Shown piece by piece: positions 44,553 to 53,082 of a DNA stretch of 64,000 nt. The position numbers and the translations under genes are program-made. The stretch covers positions 581,288-645,287 of the forward strand of contig NZ_JSYP01000001.1 in assembly GCF_000813005.1 (NCBI RefSeq), read 5' to 3'. Positions within the stretch are counted from its first letter, which is position 1, and every line of letters starts with the position of its first letter. The notes beneath the pieces were generated by a model. The model made no database searches. It saw only the letters and a list, made by a program, of their open reading frames with translations, and had not been told where the DNA came from. The DNA is from Flavobacterium sp. KMS. Its GTDB lineage: Bacteria; Bacteroidota; Bacteroidia; Flavobacteriales; Flavobacteriaceae.

Positions 44553-47552
44553 ATGAAAGATTACTTTATAAAAATTAGCCTTTGTGCCACATTTTTATTT
44601 TTAATCACCAATTGTGGCGTTTCCAGAAAAAACAATACAGTTACAGATTCAAAAAATGATACCTCCCCAGCAGATACAGTAGTTTATGTAGCTCCAAATA
44701 AATCCGAAAAGAAAACATTCTTTAAAGATTCAGACAGAGAAACTGCTTGGGTTGATAGTATTTACAATAAAATGTCGGTTCAGGAAAAAATAGGTCAACT
44801 ATTTATGATTTCTGCCTATTCTAATAAAGATTCTGTTCATACCAATCAAATCAATAAATTAGTTCAAGACTATAAAGTAGGTGGAGTTATATTTTTTCAA
44901 GGAGGTCCTGTTCGTCAGGCTAAATTAACCAACCAGTACCAATCTAAAGCAAAAGTTCCTTTGTTTGTAGGGATTGATGCCGAATGGGGATTGGGTATGC
45001 GATTAGACTCAACTTATCGTTACCCTTGGAATATGACTTTAGGAGCAATTCAGGATTTAAGTTTAATTGAAAATGTTGGAAGAAACATGGCCAATGAAAA
45101 CAAACGAATCGGAATCCATTTTAATTTCGCTCCAGTTCTTGACATCAACACCAATCCTAAAAATCCTATTATCGGAAACCGTTCATTTGGCGAAGACAAA
45201 GTTAATGTAAGCGACAAAGCCATTGCCTTAATGAAAGGGGTACAAAGTCAAGGTGTTTTTAGTACCGGAAAACACTTCCCTGGACATGGAGACACCTCAA
45301 CAGATTCTCATCACGCATTGCCTTTGGTTAATTTCTCAAAAGACAGACTTGAATTGGTCGAATTGTATCCGTACAAACGAATCTTCGATGAAGGTTTAGT
45401 ATCGGTTATGGTTGCCCATCTTAATATTCCAAGTCTGGAACCAACACCAAATCTTCCATCTTCAGCTTCTTATAATGTAGTAACCAATCTGCTTCAAAAA
45501 GAATTAGGCTTTGAAGGTTTAATTTTTACAGACGGTTTAGCGATGAAAGGCGCAAGTAATTTTAAAGGTCCTGGGGATCTGGAAATTGCCGTACTACTTG
45601 CAGGAAATGACATTTTGCTTTGTTCAGAAAATGTTCCTGTAGCATTCCAGAAACTTGAAGTTGCCTATAACGAAGGTGTTATTACCGAGGAACGTTTGGC
45701 ACATTCGGTAAAAAAAATATTGCATTATAAATTTAAAGCAGGATTAAACAAATACAAACCTATCGATATGGCAAACATATACGACGAGCTTAATCCGCCG
45801 CAAAATGATGCTTTGCACTATAAATTATACGAAAACGCTATTACCGTTTTAAAAAATGAAAAGGAAATACTTCCTATCAAAGATTTAGAACAAAAGATAG
45901 CGTATGTAAAACTAGGAGAAGATGTTAATAGTGATTTTGTTACTACTTTAAAAAAATACACTGAAGTTACCGAAGTTGCCAACACGAACATAGATAGCTT
46001 AAATAAAGAATTAAAAAAATACGACCTTGTTATTATTGGTTTTCACAAAGTAAATAAAACTTGGGAAAAACAAAATTTCACAGATACTGAACTGATTTGG
46101 TTACAAGAAATTGCAAAACACAATAAAGTGATTTTGGATATTTTCACAAAACCATATTCGCTATTGCCAATCACTAATTTTGATGATATCGAAGGAATAG
46201 TAGTTTCTTATCAAAACTCAGATATCAGTCAGATAGTTTCGGCAGAATTATTATTTGGAGCCATCCCTGCCAAAGGAAAACTACCTGTGTCTATCAATAC
46301 ATCTTTTAATGTAAATGATGGTTTAACTACCGAAAAAATAAATCGTTTAGGTTTTACAAAGCCAGAAAATGTAGGCATGAATCCGCTTATTTTATCTAAA
46401 ATTGATGCTATCGCACAAAAAGCAATTGATGGAAAAATGACTCCGGGAATGCAGGTACTTGTAGCTAGAAAAGGAAGTGTTATTTTCCAGAAATCATACG
46501 GTAGTCAAACCTATGATAATACCCGAAAAGTTACAAACTCAGATTTATACGATGTAGCTTCGATTTCAAAAATGATTTCGACATTGCCTAACGTAATGCA
46601 ATTGTATGATAATGAAAAAGTAAATCTGGATACCAAATTAAAAGATATGGTGCCGCTTTTCGCGAAAACAAATAAAGAAAATATCAGCTTCAAGGATTTA
46701 CTAACTCATTATGCAGGGCTTCAGGCTTGGATTCCGTTTTACAAAGCAACGCTGGATAGCGAAGGGAAACCTTCGGCTAAATACTATCGCAGAGTAGCCG
46801 AATCTGATTTTTCTACAAAAGTTGCAGACAATCTTTTTATTAGAAATGACTATCATGACACCATCATGAAAATCATTGCCGACAGTCCTTTATCCTTAAA
46901 AAAAGAATACAGATATAGCGATTTTACCTTTATTATCCTGAAAGAATATTTAGAAAGAAAAACGCATAAGAAATTAGAAGTACTGAGTCAGCAAAATTTT
47001 TACAACACACTCGGAATGAACAATACGCTTTACAATCCTTTAGACAGATTTGACAGAAGTAACATTGCTCCTACCGAAATTGATAATTATTTCAGACACC
47101 AGGTTATTCAGGGATATGTACACGATATGGCTGCAGCGATGGAAGGCGGAGTTGCGGGTCATGCTGGGATTTTCTCCAACGCTATGGATGTTGCTAAAAT
47201 GATGCAGCTATTTTTACAAAAAGGAAATTATGGTAATAAACAATATTTCTCCGAACAAACATTTGATGCCTTTAATACTTGTTATTACGCTGACAAAGGA
47301 GTACAAAGAGGTTTAGGTTTTGATAAAAGAATAAACGAAAAAGGTCCTACGTGTGCCTGCGTTTCTCCATCTAGTTTTGGACATACCGGATTTACTGGAA
47401 ACATAGCTTGGGTTGACCCAGAAACAGAAATTGTTTATGTATTTTTATCCAATAGAACCTATCCCGAAGTTATTAATGATGAGAATAAATTAGCTAGAGG
47501 AAAAATCCGAGAAGATATTCAGAGAATAATTCAGGAGGCTATTATAAAATAA
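44553..47552 (+). CDS. nagZ: NagZ (GH3 beta-N-acetylglucosaminidase) fused to an AmiE-like beta-lactamase-fold domain
   Basis: A 999-residue periplasmic lipoprotein; the ATG at 44553 gives a lipobox (LITNC, Cys 21), while the upstream TTG adds six unneeded residues. Residues of about 60-400 are GH3: KHFPGHGDTSTDSHH (240-254), where the NagZ-type His/Asp acid-base pair sits, and nucleophile Asp327 in FTDGLAMKG. A GH3 C-terminal-like alpha/beta domain spans about 415-590. Residues of about 610-999 are a beta-lactamase-fold hydrolase with SISK (670-673), RYSDFTF and FGHTGFTG, paralogous to the gene at 19913. NagZ removes GlcNAc from GlcNAc-MurNAc-peptide and AmiE then removes the peptide; B. subtilis makes these as two proteins. 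The fusion would couple both steps. Confidence 0.92.
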   Translation: MKDYFIKISLCATFLFLITNCGVSRKNNTVTDSKNDTSPADTVVYVAPNKSEKKTFFKDSDRETAWVDSIYNKMSVQEKIGQLFMISAYSNKDSVHTNQINKLVQDYKVGGVIFFQGGPVRQAKLTNQYQSKAKVPLFVGIDAEWGLGMRLDSTYRYPWNMTLGAIQDLSLIENVGRNMANENKRIGIHFNFAPVLDINTNPKNPIIGNRSFGEDKVNVSDKAIALMKGVQSQGVFSTGKHFPGHGDTSTDSHHALPLVNFSKDRLELVELYPYKRIFDEGLVSVMVAHLNIPSLEPTPNLPSSASYNVVTNLLQKELGFEGLIFTDGLAMKGASNFKGPGDLEIAVLLAGNDILLCSENVPVAFQKLEVAYNEGVITEERLAHSVKKILHYKFKAGLNKYKPIDMANIYDELNPPQNDALHYKLYENAITVLKNEKEILPIKDLEQKIAYVKLGEDVNSDFVTTLKKYTEVTEVANTNIDSLNKELKKYDLVIIGFHKVNKTWEKQNFTDTELIWLQEIAKHNKVILDIFTKPYSLLPITNFDDIEGIVVSYQNSDISQIVSAELLFGAIPAKGKLPVSINTSFNVNDGLTTEKINRLGFTKPENVGMNPLILSKIDAIAQKAIDGKMTPGMQVLVARKGSVIFQKSYGSQTYDNTRKVTNSDLYDVASISKMISTLPNVMQLYDNEKVNLDTKLKDMVPLFAKTNKENISFKDLLTHYAGLQAWIPFYKATLDSEGKPSAKYYRRVAESDFSTKVADNLFIRNDYHDTIMKIIADSPLSLKKEYRYSDFTFIILKEYLERKTHKKLEVLSQQNFYNTLGMNNTLYNPLDRFDRSNIAPTEIDNYFRHQVIQGYVHDMAAAMEGGVAGHAGIFSNAMDVAKMMQLFLQKGNYGNKQYFSEQTFDAFNTCYYADKGVQRGLGFDKRINEKGPTCACVSPSSFGHTGFTGNIAWVDPETEIVYVFLSNRTYPEVINDENKLARGKIREDIQRIIQEAIIK

Positions 47553-47603
47553 AAAACAGTTCTATTTATATCAATCAAAGGTTAAATAAAACCTGTATTA
47601 AAT

Positions 47604-47685
47604 TTAACCATATAAGAAATATAAGTTCATATTAGAGTCTCCTCAAAATACAGCTTAAATGAACTTACATTACTTACATGGTTTA
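47604..47685. repeat. Palindromic intergenic repeat, family A copy 3
   Basis: TTAACCATATAAGAAATATA on the left and TTACTTACATGGTTTA on the right form a less perfect palindrome than copies 1 and 2. It lies between the nagZ fusion and anmK. Confidence 0.7.
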
Positions 47686-47722
47686 AAAAGGATATTAAAA
47701 TGAACTTTTAAAAACAAAAATC

Positions 47723-48931
47723 ATGAACACAAATCTGGAATCACTGTATAAAATTGCTCAAAAACCTTCCCGAACTATTATCGGATTAATGTCTGGTACT
47801 TCTTTAGATGGTCTTGATGTGGCTTTATGCGAAATCTCTGGTTCTGGTGAAAACACCGAAGTTCAATTAGTACAATTCGATACCATTGATTATTCTGAAG
47901 AAATAAAATCAGAAATCAGAACCGTATTTGCTAAACAAACCATTGATTTTCAGAAACTGGTTTTATTAAATGAATGGATTGGGGTTCTTCATGCCAACAT
48001 GATTTTGGAATGTTTAGACCGTTGGGGAGTTCCAACAGATAAAGTAGATTTGGTAGCTTCGCATGGTCAAACTGTTTTTCATGCACCAAAGATTTTACAC
48101 CAACAAGAAAAGTTCCCAAACGCTACTTTACAAATTGGCGACGGAGACCATATTGCTGTAAAAACTGGAATCATAACACTGTCAGACTTCCGTCAAAAGC
48201 ATCTTGCTGCAGGAGGCGAAGGAGCACCACTTGCCGTTTATGGTGATTATTTCCTCTTTGGAAAAAAAGGAGAAAATCGTATTATGCTTAATATGGGCGG
48301 AATTGCAAATTTTACCTATTTGCCATCAAGCAGTAATCCCGAAGAAGTTTTTGTTACCGATACAGGAACTGGAAACACCTTAATCGATGCCTTTACCAGG
48401 CTTTCATTTCCTGATAAAGCCTATGATAAAGATGCCGAAATCTCGAAACAAGGAGTAATAAACCTTTCGCTTTTAGAAGTTTTAAAAGCCGATGAGTTCT
48501 TCCTTGCGTCTTTCCCGAAGACTACAGGCCCAGAACTTTTTAATATCGAATATGTTAGAAAAGCCCAAGCCGAAAGCAATACAAACGATATTTCTGTTGA
48601 AGATTTATTGGCAACCCTAACCCGATTTAGTGCCGAAACGATAGCCAGCGCCATACACACAGCTATAAAGAACACAACACATCCTGTTGAAAGTTTTACG
48701 ATTTATATGTCAGGCGGAGGTGCGCACAATCCATTATTAGTAAGTTGGCTAAAAGAACTATTGCCTTGTACTTTTTTAAATACCGATGTTTTAGGAATCT
48801 CAGGAGATGCAAAAGAGGCAATATTATTTGCGATTTTGGCAAATGAAACTGTTTCTGGCGGAACATCAGATTTTGGAACACGCAAAGGAATTCCGTCTGT
48901 ATCGATGGGTAAAATTTCTTTTCCAAGTTAA
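47723..48931 (+). CDS. anmK: 1,6-Anhydro-N-acetylmuramic acid kinase AnmK
   Basis: Cytoplasmic kinase that opens and phosphorylates 1,6-anhydro-MurNAc, a product of lytic transglycosylases, to MurNAc-6-P. The 402-residue sequence has the family start IIGLMSGTSLDGLDVALCEI (about 19-38), ASHGQTVFHAP, QIGDGDHIAVKTGI, LSDFRQKHLAAGGEGAPL, LNMGGIANFTYLP and TDTGTGNTLIDAF, plus a C-terminal GGGAHNP. It is complete and somewhat longer than the roughly 370-residue E. coli enzyme. With murQ upstream, it closes the anhydro-MurNAc branch of the pathway without needing any other kinase. Confidence 0.95.
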   Translation: MNTNLESLYKIAQKPSRTIIGLMSGTSLDGLDVALCEISGSGENTEVQLVQFDTIDYSEEIKSEIRTVFAKQTIDFQKLVLLNEWIGVLHANMILECLDRWGVPTDKVDLVASHGQTVFHAPKILHQQEKFPNATLQIGDGDHIAVKTGIITLSDFRQKHLAAGGEGAPLAVYGDYFLFGKKGENRIMLNMGGIANFTYLPSSSNPEEVFVTDTGTGNTLIDAFTRLSFPDKAYDKDAEISKQGVINLSLLEVLKADEFFLASFPKTTGPELFNIEYVRKAQAESNTNDISVEDLLATLTRFSAETIASAIHTAIKNTTHPVESFTIYMSGGGAHNPLLVSWLKELLPCTFLNTDVLGISGDAKEAILFAILANETVSGGTSDFGTRKGIPSVSMGKISFPS

Positions 48932-48990
48932 AATAAAGAACCAGTAAAACTTCAACCGTATGAACACAAATATTACAAATGAATTTTAAA

Positions 48991-49075
48991 CACGAATTCC
49001 ACGAATTGACACGAATTAGTTTGTGGAATTAATTTCACAAACTAAGTCAACTATTAAAATTTGTGTCAATTCGTC
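48991..49075. repeat. Palindromic repeat, family D copy 1
   Basis: Perfect arms ACGAATTGACAC (49001-49012) and GTGTCAATTCGT (49063-49074), with inner TTTGTGGAATT/AATTTCACAAA arms. The related family D copy is at 50459-50543, so copies bracket the NagX-like gene. Confidence 0.8.
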
Positions 49076-49147
49076 TTTATTTTTTGTACTTATATCCATA
49101 CAGTAGATTAAAAGTTTCACTTTTAAATAATAAAATAAACCAAACCA

Positions 49148-50419
49148 ATGACAAAAGAACGTTTAATTTCACTAGATGTATTTAGAGGATTTACGATTTT
49201 ATTAATGACTATTGTTAATAATCCAGGAAGCTGGGCATCTATTTATCCACCTTTAGAACATGCCGAATGGCACGGCTGTACTCCTACCGATTTAGTTTTT
49301 CCTTTTTTTATTTTTATAATGGGAACAGCAATCCCGTTTGCAATGCCTACAAAACATTTTGACTCAGGAGTTTTTAATAAAATTTTGGTTCGTTCCTTAC
49401 GAATATTCTGTTTAGGATTATCTTTAAACTATTTCAGCCGAATTCAATTGTTTGGACTAGAAGGAATTCCTTTGTTACTTCTTAGATTAAGTATAACATT
49501 TGCAGTAGCCTATGCCCTTTTAGGAAACTTTACTTTAAAAGTTAAAACATACCTTGTTTTTGGAATCTTTGCGTTATTATTATTCTTAGCATATAGCAAA
49601 ATAGAAGCCTTTAAAGACGTAAGAATCCCTGGTGTTTTACAACGTATCGGAATTGTATATTTCTTTACTTCACTTTTGTATCTAAAAACAAATTTAAAAA
49701 CGCAACTTCTGGTTACAGCTTCAATTTTGTTGATTTACTGGATTTTGATGGCTTTTGTTCCCGTTCCAGGATTTGGCGCTGCCAATTTTGAAAAAGGAAC
49801 CAATCTGGCTGCTTGGTTAGACAATTTACTCTTGAATGGGCATTTATGGAGCTTCTCTAAAACTTGGGATCCAGAAGGAATTTTAAGTACTTTACCAGCT
49901 ATTGGAACCGGAATTCTCGGAATGTTCATAGGACAAATACTAAACTTACAGATTACAAAAACCGAAATTCTAAAAAAATTAGCAATCTCAGGAATTGTAC
50001 TCTTGGTTATCGGTATGCTTTGGAACATAATATTCCCAATAAACAAATCACTCTGGTCAAGTTCTTATGTTTTATATACCGCTGGTATAGCTACAATATG
50101 CTTAACCATATTATACTATATAATAGATGTAGCAAACTATAAAAAATGGACTAAACTATTTTTAATTTGGGGAGTAAATCCAATGATTGTTTTTTACTTC
50201 TCTGGAATAATCCCTAGAGTTTTGAGTTCTATTAAAGTTCAAAGTCCAGATATAGCTGCAGAAGAAATCAATCTTCAAGCCTTGATTTACAAATTTGGAA
50301 TTACGCCTTGTTTTGAAAATCCATTGAATGCATCATTAGCTTATGCAATATCATACGCCATTTTTTGGTCACTTATACTTTGGGTTTTCTATAAAAAGAA
50401 ACTGATTTTTAAAGTATAA
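49148..50419 (+). CDS. NagX-like (DUF5009/HGSNAT-type) membrane acyltransferase
   Basis: A 423-residue polytopic membrane protein with about 10-11 helices. The start RLISLDVFRGFTILLMTIVNNPG and the EHAEWHGCTPTDLVFPFFIFIMG block are diagnostic of the heparan-alpha-glucosaminide N-acetyltransferase-like family (DUF5009 and relatives). Proteins of this kind occur in GlcNAc/chitin regulons of other bacteria under the name NagX. The lysosomal relative transfers acetyl from cytosolic acetyl-CoA to terminal glucosamine across a membrane. In this locus it might re-acetylate GlcN residues in the periplasm so that NagZ or hexosaminidase can use them; that is inference. Confidence 0.82.
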   Translation: MTKERLISLDVFRGFTILLMTIVNNPGSWASIYPPLEHAEWHGCTPTDLVFPFFIFIMGTAIPFAMPTKHFDSGVFNKILVRSLRIFCLGLSLNYFSRIQLFGLEGIPLLLLRLSITFAVAYALLGNFTLKVKTYLVFGIFALLLFLAYSKIEAFKDVRIPGVLQRIGIVYFFTSLLYLKTNLKTQLLVTASILLIYWILMAFVPVPGFGAANFEKGTNLAAWLDNLLLNGHLWSFSKTWDPEGILSTLPAIGTGILGMFIGQILNLQITKTEILKKLAISGIVLLVIGMLWNIIFPINKSLWSSSYVLYTAGIATICLTILYYIIDVANYKKWTKLFLIWGVNPMIVFYFSGIIPRVLSSIKVQSPDIAAEEINLQALIYKFGITPCFENPLNASLAYAISYAIFWSLILWVFYKKKLIFKV

Positions 50420-50458
50420 AATATACAGTAAGTTTTTTTTAGTTTTTTGTTTTCTTGG

Positions 50459-50543
50459 ATTGCCACGAATTGCACGAATTTTCACGAATCAGAACATTCA
50501 CTATGTTCAATTGACATAAAAAATTAGTGCACTTCGTGGCAAT
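50459..50543. repeat. Palindromic repeat, family D copy 2
   Basis: ATTGCCACGAATTGCAC (50459-50475) and GTGCACTTCGTGGCAAT (50527-50543) pair over 17 bases with one mismatch. It lies between the NagX-like gene and the beta-lactamase gene. Confidence 0.8.
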
Positions 50544-50622
50544 ACTTTTCATACAGAAATCTATAAAATCATTTTAATCTGTGGCTAAAAATATAGTCAA
50601 GAATACATTTTAAAACACCAAA

Positions 50623-51486
50623 ATGAAATTGAAACGATTGTTATTTGGATTGTTATTTATCGGACTTCTTTTCTCCTGTTCATCGAACAAGAAAAAAGAC
50701 AATTCCTCAATTACATCAAGTAGCGATAAAGTTTTAATACGTGAGGATTTTAAAAAATATTTTGATAATTGTAATGTTGAAGGCTCGATTGCAATTTATG
50801 ACAATAACAATCATAAATGGATTTTATCCGACACTATCAATACAAAAAAGGAAACATTACCAGCATCGACATTTAAAATTATTAATCTGCTTATTGCATT
50901 AGAAACAGAAACTATTGCTAGTGAGAATGAGATAGTGAAATGGCCCGGAAGTACCGATACTATAAAATATGATTTTCGCCCTACTATTTACCACGATATA
51001 ACAGTAAAAGAAGCTTTTGAAGTTTCGGCAGGTTGGGCGTTTATAGAATTAGCTAAAAAAATTGGCAAAGCCAATTACAAAAAATATTTAACGCTTTGCA
51101 ATTACGGTAATCTAGACCTCTCACAAACTGATGCTGACTTTTGGAATTTTGGCGCTTTCGGAATCTCGCCAATCAATCAAGTGGAATTTATCAAAAGATT
51201 CTACGAAGGAAAACTTCCTTTTTCTAAGCGAAACATCGAAATAGTAAAAAAGGTCATGGTAACCGAACAAAATACAGAATATACTATTCACTCCAAAACT
51301 GGCTGGACTAGAGAAAATGGAATCAATACGGGTTGGTGGGTTGGCTACATCGAGAATAAAAACGGAACTTACTTTTTTGCAACACGCCTTATACAAGACA
51401 GAAAATTAAATAGTACTAATTTCGGTCCTTGCCGAAAAGATATCACGAAGTCCGTGTTTAGGGATTTGGGGATTATAAACCCCTAA
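50623..51486 (+). CDS. Class D (OXA-type) beta-lactamase-like lipoprotein
   Basis: A 287-residue lipoprotein (LLFSC, Cys 19). The class D motifs are in order: PASTFK with Ser82 and Lys85, the SxV position reading Ser135-Ala-Gly137, Tyr161-Gly-Asn163, DFWNFGAFGISPINQVEFI, and Lys225-Thr-Gly227 followed by GWWVGYIENKNGTYFFA. All but the middle motif match OXA enzymes; the usual hydrophobic Val of SxV is Gly here. It may hydrolyse beta-lactams or be a penicillin-binding relative (BlaR-type sensors share the fold but this has no membrane segment). It is the last gene of the salvage arm and converges with the next gene, two bases away. Confidence 0.88.
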   Translation: MKLKRLLFGLLFIGLLFSCSSNKKKDNSSITSSSDKVLIREDFKKYFDNCNVEGSIAIYDNNNHKWILSDTINTKKETLPASTFKIINLLIALETETIASENEIVKWPGSTDTIKYDFRPTIYHDITVKEAFEVSAGWAFIELAKKIGKANYKKYLTLCNYGNLDLSQTDADFWNFGAFGISPINQVEFIKRFYEGKLPFSKRNIEIVKKVMVTEQNTEYTIHSKTGWTRENGINTGWWVGYIENKNGTYFFATRLIQDRKLNSTNFGPCRKDITKSVFRDLGIINP

Positions 51487-51487
51487 C

Positions 51488-51688
51488 CTATTCATCTTTT
51501 GTTATCCGTTTTTTAGCAAATCTCAAAACTACTATTACTAGAATATCTAATACTATAGATCCTGCTATACTTAAATCTGTTTCGAGTGGTATTTTGTGAC
51601 CTGAACCATGGGCAAGAAACCAAATTACGGCAAAAAACACAAGTAAGATGTAAAGCAATACCAACGCAATATTAATTATGATTTTCAT
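51488..51688 (-). CDS. Small two-helix membrane protein, unknown function
   Basis: A 66-residue protein with two predicted membrane helices (about 4-25 and 40-58) separated by a short GSGHKIPLETD loop and ending in a basic tail. Its stop is two bases from that of the beta-lactamase gene on the other strand. The first 12 codons and leader are duplicated at 52279-52325, where they run into a stop. No family is recognised. Confidence 0.6.
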   Translation of the reverse strand: MKIIINIALVLLYILLVFFAVIWFLAHGSGHKIPLETDLSIAGSIVLDILVIVVLRFAKKRITKDE

Positions 51689-51702
51689 TAGTTATTCTCT
51701 TT
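51656..51702. repeat. 47-bp direct repeat, copy 1
   Basis: CAATACCAACGCAATATTAA...TTATTCTCTTT, covering the start of the small membrane-protein gene. It matches 52279-52325 at 46 of 47 positions in the same orientation. The two copies bracket the DUF4279-like gene. Confidence 0.9.
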
Positions 51703-51783
51703 GTTTTAATTTTAAATTATTCGCAAAAAACATTTTATATTTTTCCCTTGAATACTCACGTCACTCATATATCATAGGTTACA

Positions 51784-52197
51784 CTAATCCAAAACATAAG
51801 TATCTATCTCAATTTCGGCACCTAACCTATTTACTACCTCTAAGAAATCTCTATTAAAAGACATTACAACTCCATTATCCTTCACTATTTCTAATACTAT
51901 ATCAAATTTTATTGCCAATTTATTCTTCTTCTTAAACAATAGTATCTTCTCTACTTTTTCATTAAATAACTTAACAAACTCATCTGATATTTCTTCAAAG
52001 TATATTGTCTCAATATTATTGATAGAATATTCCCAAGCTGACTCTATTCTTTTCTTTTCTTTCTTGTTATTTTTTATTAAATCTCCTTTGTTCCAGCAAG
52101 CTGTCGGTGATATTCCGACAAGTTCAGTAAATTCATTTGAATTAAATACATCTCCATAGATTGAAAAAATTAATTTTATATGTGTTTTGGCAACCAT
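51784..52197 (-). CDS. DUF4279-domain protein
   Basis: A 137-residue cytoplasmic protein. The start IKLIFSIYGDVFNSNEFTEL followed by VGISPTACWNKGD and a later AWEYSI is the pattern I know for DUF4279, a small domain of unknown function often found as single genes and in clusters of putative immunity proteins. No signal peptide or membrane segment. It is enclosed by the 47-bp direct repeats and lies in a run of small minus-strand genes of unknown role. Confidence 0.65.
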   Translation of the reverse strand: MVAKTHIKLIFSIYGDVFNSNEFTELVGISPTACWNKGDLIKNNKKEKKRIESAWEYSINNIETIYFEEISDEFVKLFNEKVEKILLFKKKNKLAIKFDIVLEIVKDNGVVMSFNRDFLEVVNRLGAEIEIDTYVLD

Positions 52198-52278
52198 GTA
52201 TTTAAATTTTATTGATTTTAAAGTAATTTTTATGAAATGTGATAATCTAAAAAGAATTTTATAATATTAAATCTAAAA

Positions 52279-52325
52279 CAATACCAACGCAATATTAATT
52301 ATGATTTTCATTAATTATTCTCTTT
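52279..52325. repeat. 47-bp direct repeat, copy 2
   Basis: A near-exact copy of 51656-51702. On the minus strand it encodes MKIIINIALVLF and a stop, a truncated duplicate of the beginning of the 66-residue gene. Confidence 0.9.
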
Positions 52326-52349
52326 AATTTTTTATTGTTTTATAATATA

Positions 52350-52652
52350 TTATCTCTCCATAAATTCTTCTATCAAAATCCTTAAAAGTTCTAAAGAGTG
52401 ACCATCATTAGCACTATAAAGTCTAATAATTCTTTCAGGATCAATATCTTTTAACCCATCCTCAGCAAATTTTTCATGAATAAAATCTCTAAAAGAGTCA
52501 AAAAAATCGTGAACTACGGAATCACTTTTACCAAATGAATATCCTTTAAAAAAGATAAAGAAAGATTCTACATTATGAATTGAAAACATTGCTGGTCTTT
52601 TTGAAACAAATTGAATTAAATCAATATTTTCTAGTATTGTATTATTCTCCAT
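52350..52652 (-). CDS. Small cytoplasmic protein, unknown function
   Basis: A 100-residue soluble acidic protein. The segment FVSKRPAMFSIHNVESFFIFFKGYSFG resembles a pattern (KRPxMY...S...FI-GY) that recurs in small orphan and immunity-like proteins, followed by a helical acidic half ending LRILIEEFMER. It is 22 bases before the end of the next small gene upstream, suggesting a shared transcript. I do not recognise a named family. Confidence 0.55.
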   Translation of the reverse strand: MENNTILENIDLIQFVSKRPAMFSIHNVESFFIFFKGYSFGKSDSVVHDFFDSFRDFIHEKFAEDGLKDIDPERIIRLYSANDGHSLELLRILIEEFMER

Positions 52653-52674
52653 TATCTTAAATTATTTCTTTAAA

Positions 52675-53061
52675 TTATTCAATATCAAACACCTTACTTC
52701 TATCCTTATAAACTTCACCCCTTTTTTCAATCAAATAAAATGCTGACATAAAAACCATGGTTGCTACTATTTGATAAAAGATATCACTCAATTTTGTAAA
52801 CTCCGCTAGAGCCAAATAACAAATGACCATTGATACTATCCCGATAATAAATCCATAAATAGAATATATAATCTTGTTCTTTTTACTCATGATAAAAAAA
52901 TAGATAATACTCATAACAATAGTTACATGAAACCTTACAATTACACCACCATCTTTCCCATGATAATAATCTAAATCGGGTAAATTTATCTTATAGTCAA
53001 TATAAAAAATGATGACTAGATTCATTAAAATTAACAGCAATATAATAAAACTTCTTTTCAT
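52675..53061 (-). CDS. Small four-helix membrane protein, unknown function
   Basis: A 128-residue protein with four hydrophobic segments (about 4-22, 44-60, 65-90, 98-113) and a charged C-terminal tail (KRGEVYKDRSKVFDIE). Residues between the first two segments (NLPDLDYYHGKDGGV) would face the periplasm. No known family. It lies in the minus-strand run of small genes. Confidence 0.6.
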   Translation of the reverse strand: MKRSFIILLLILMNLVIIFYIDYKINLPDLDYYHGKDGGVIVRFHVTIVMSIIYFFIMSKKNKIIYSIYGFIIGIVSMVICYLALAEFTKLSDIFYQIVATMVFMSAFYLIEKRGEVYKDRSKVFDIE

Positions 53062-53082
53062 TTATTCCTTAGTTTTAAAAAC

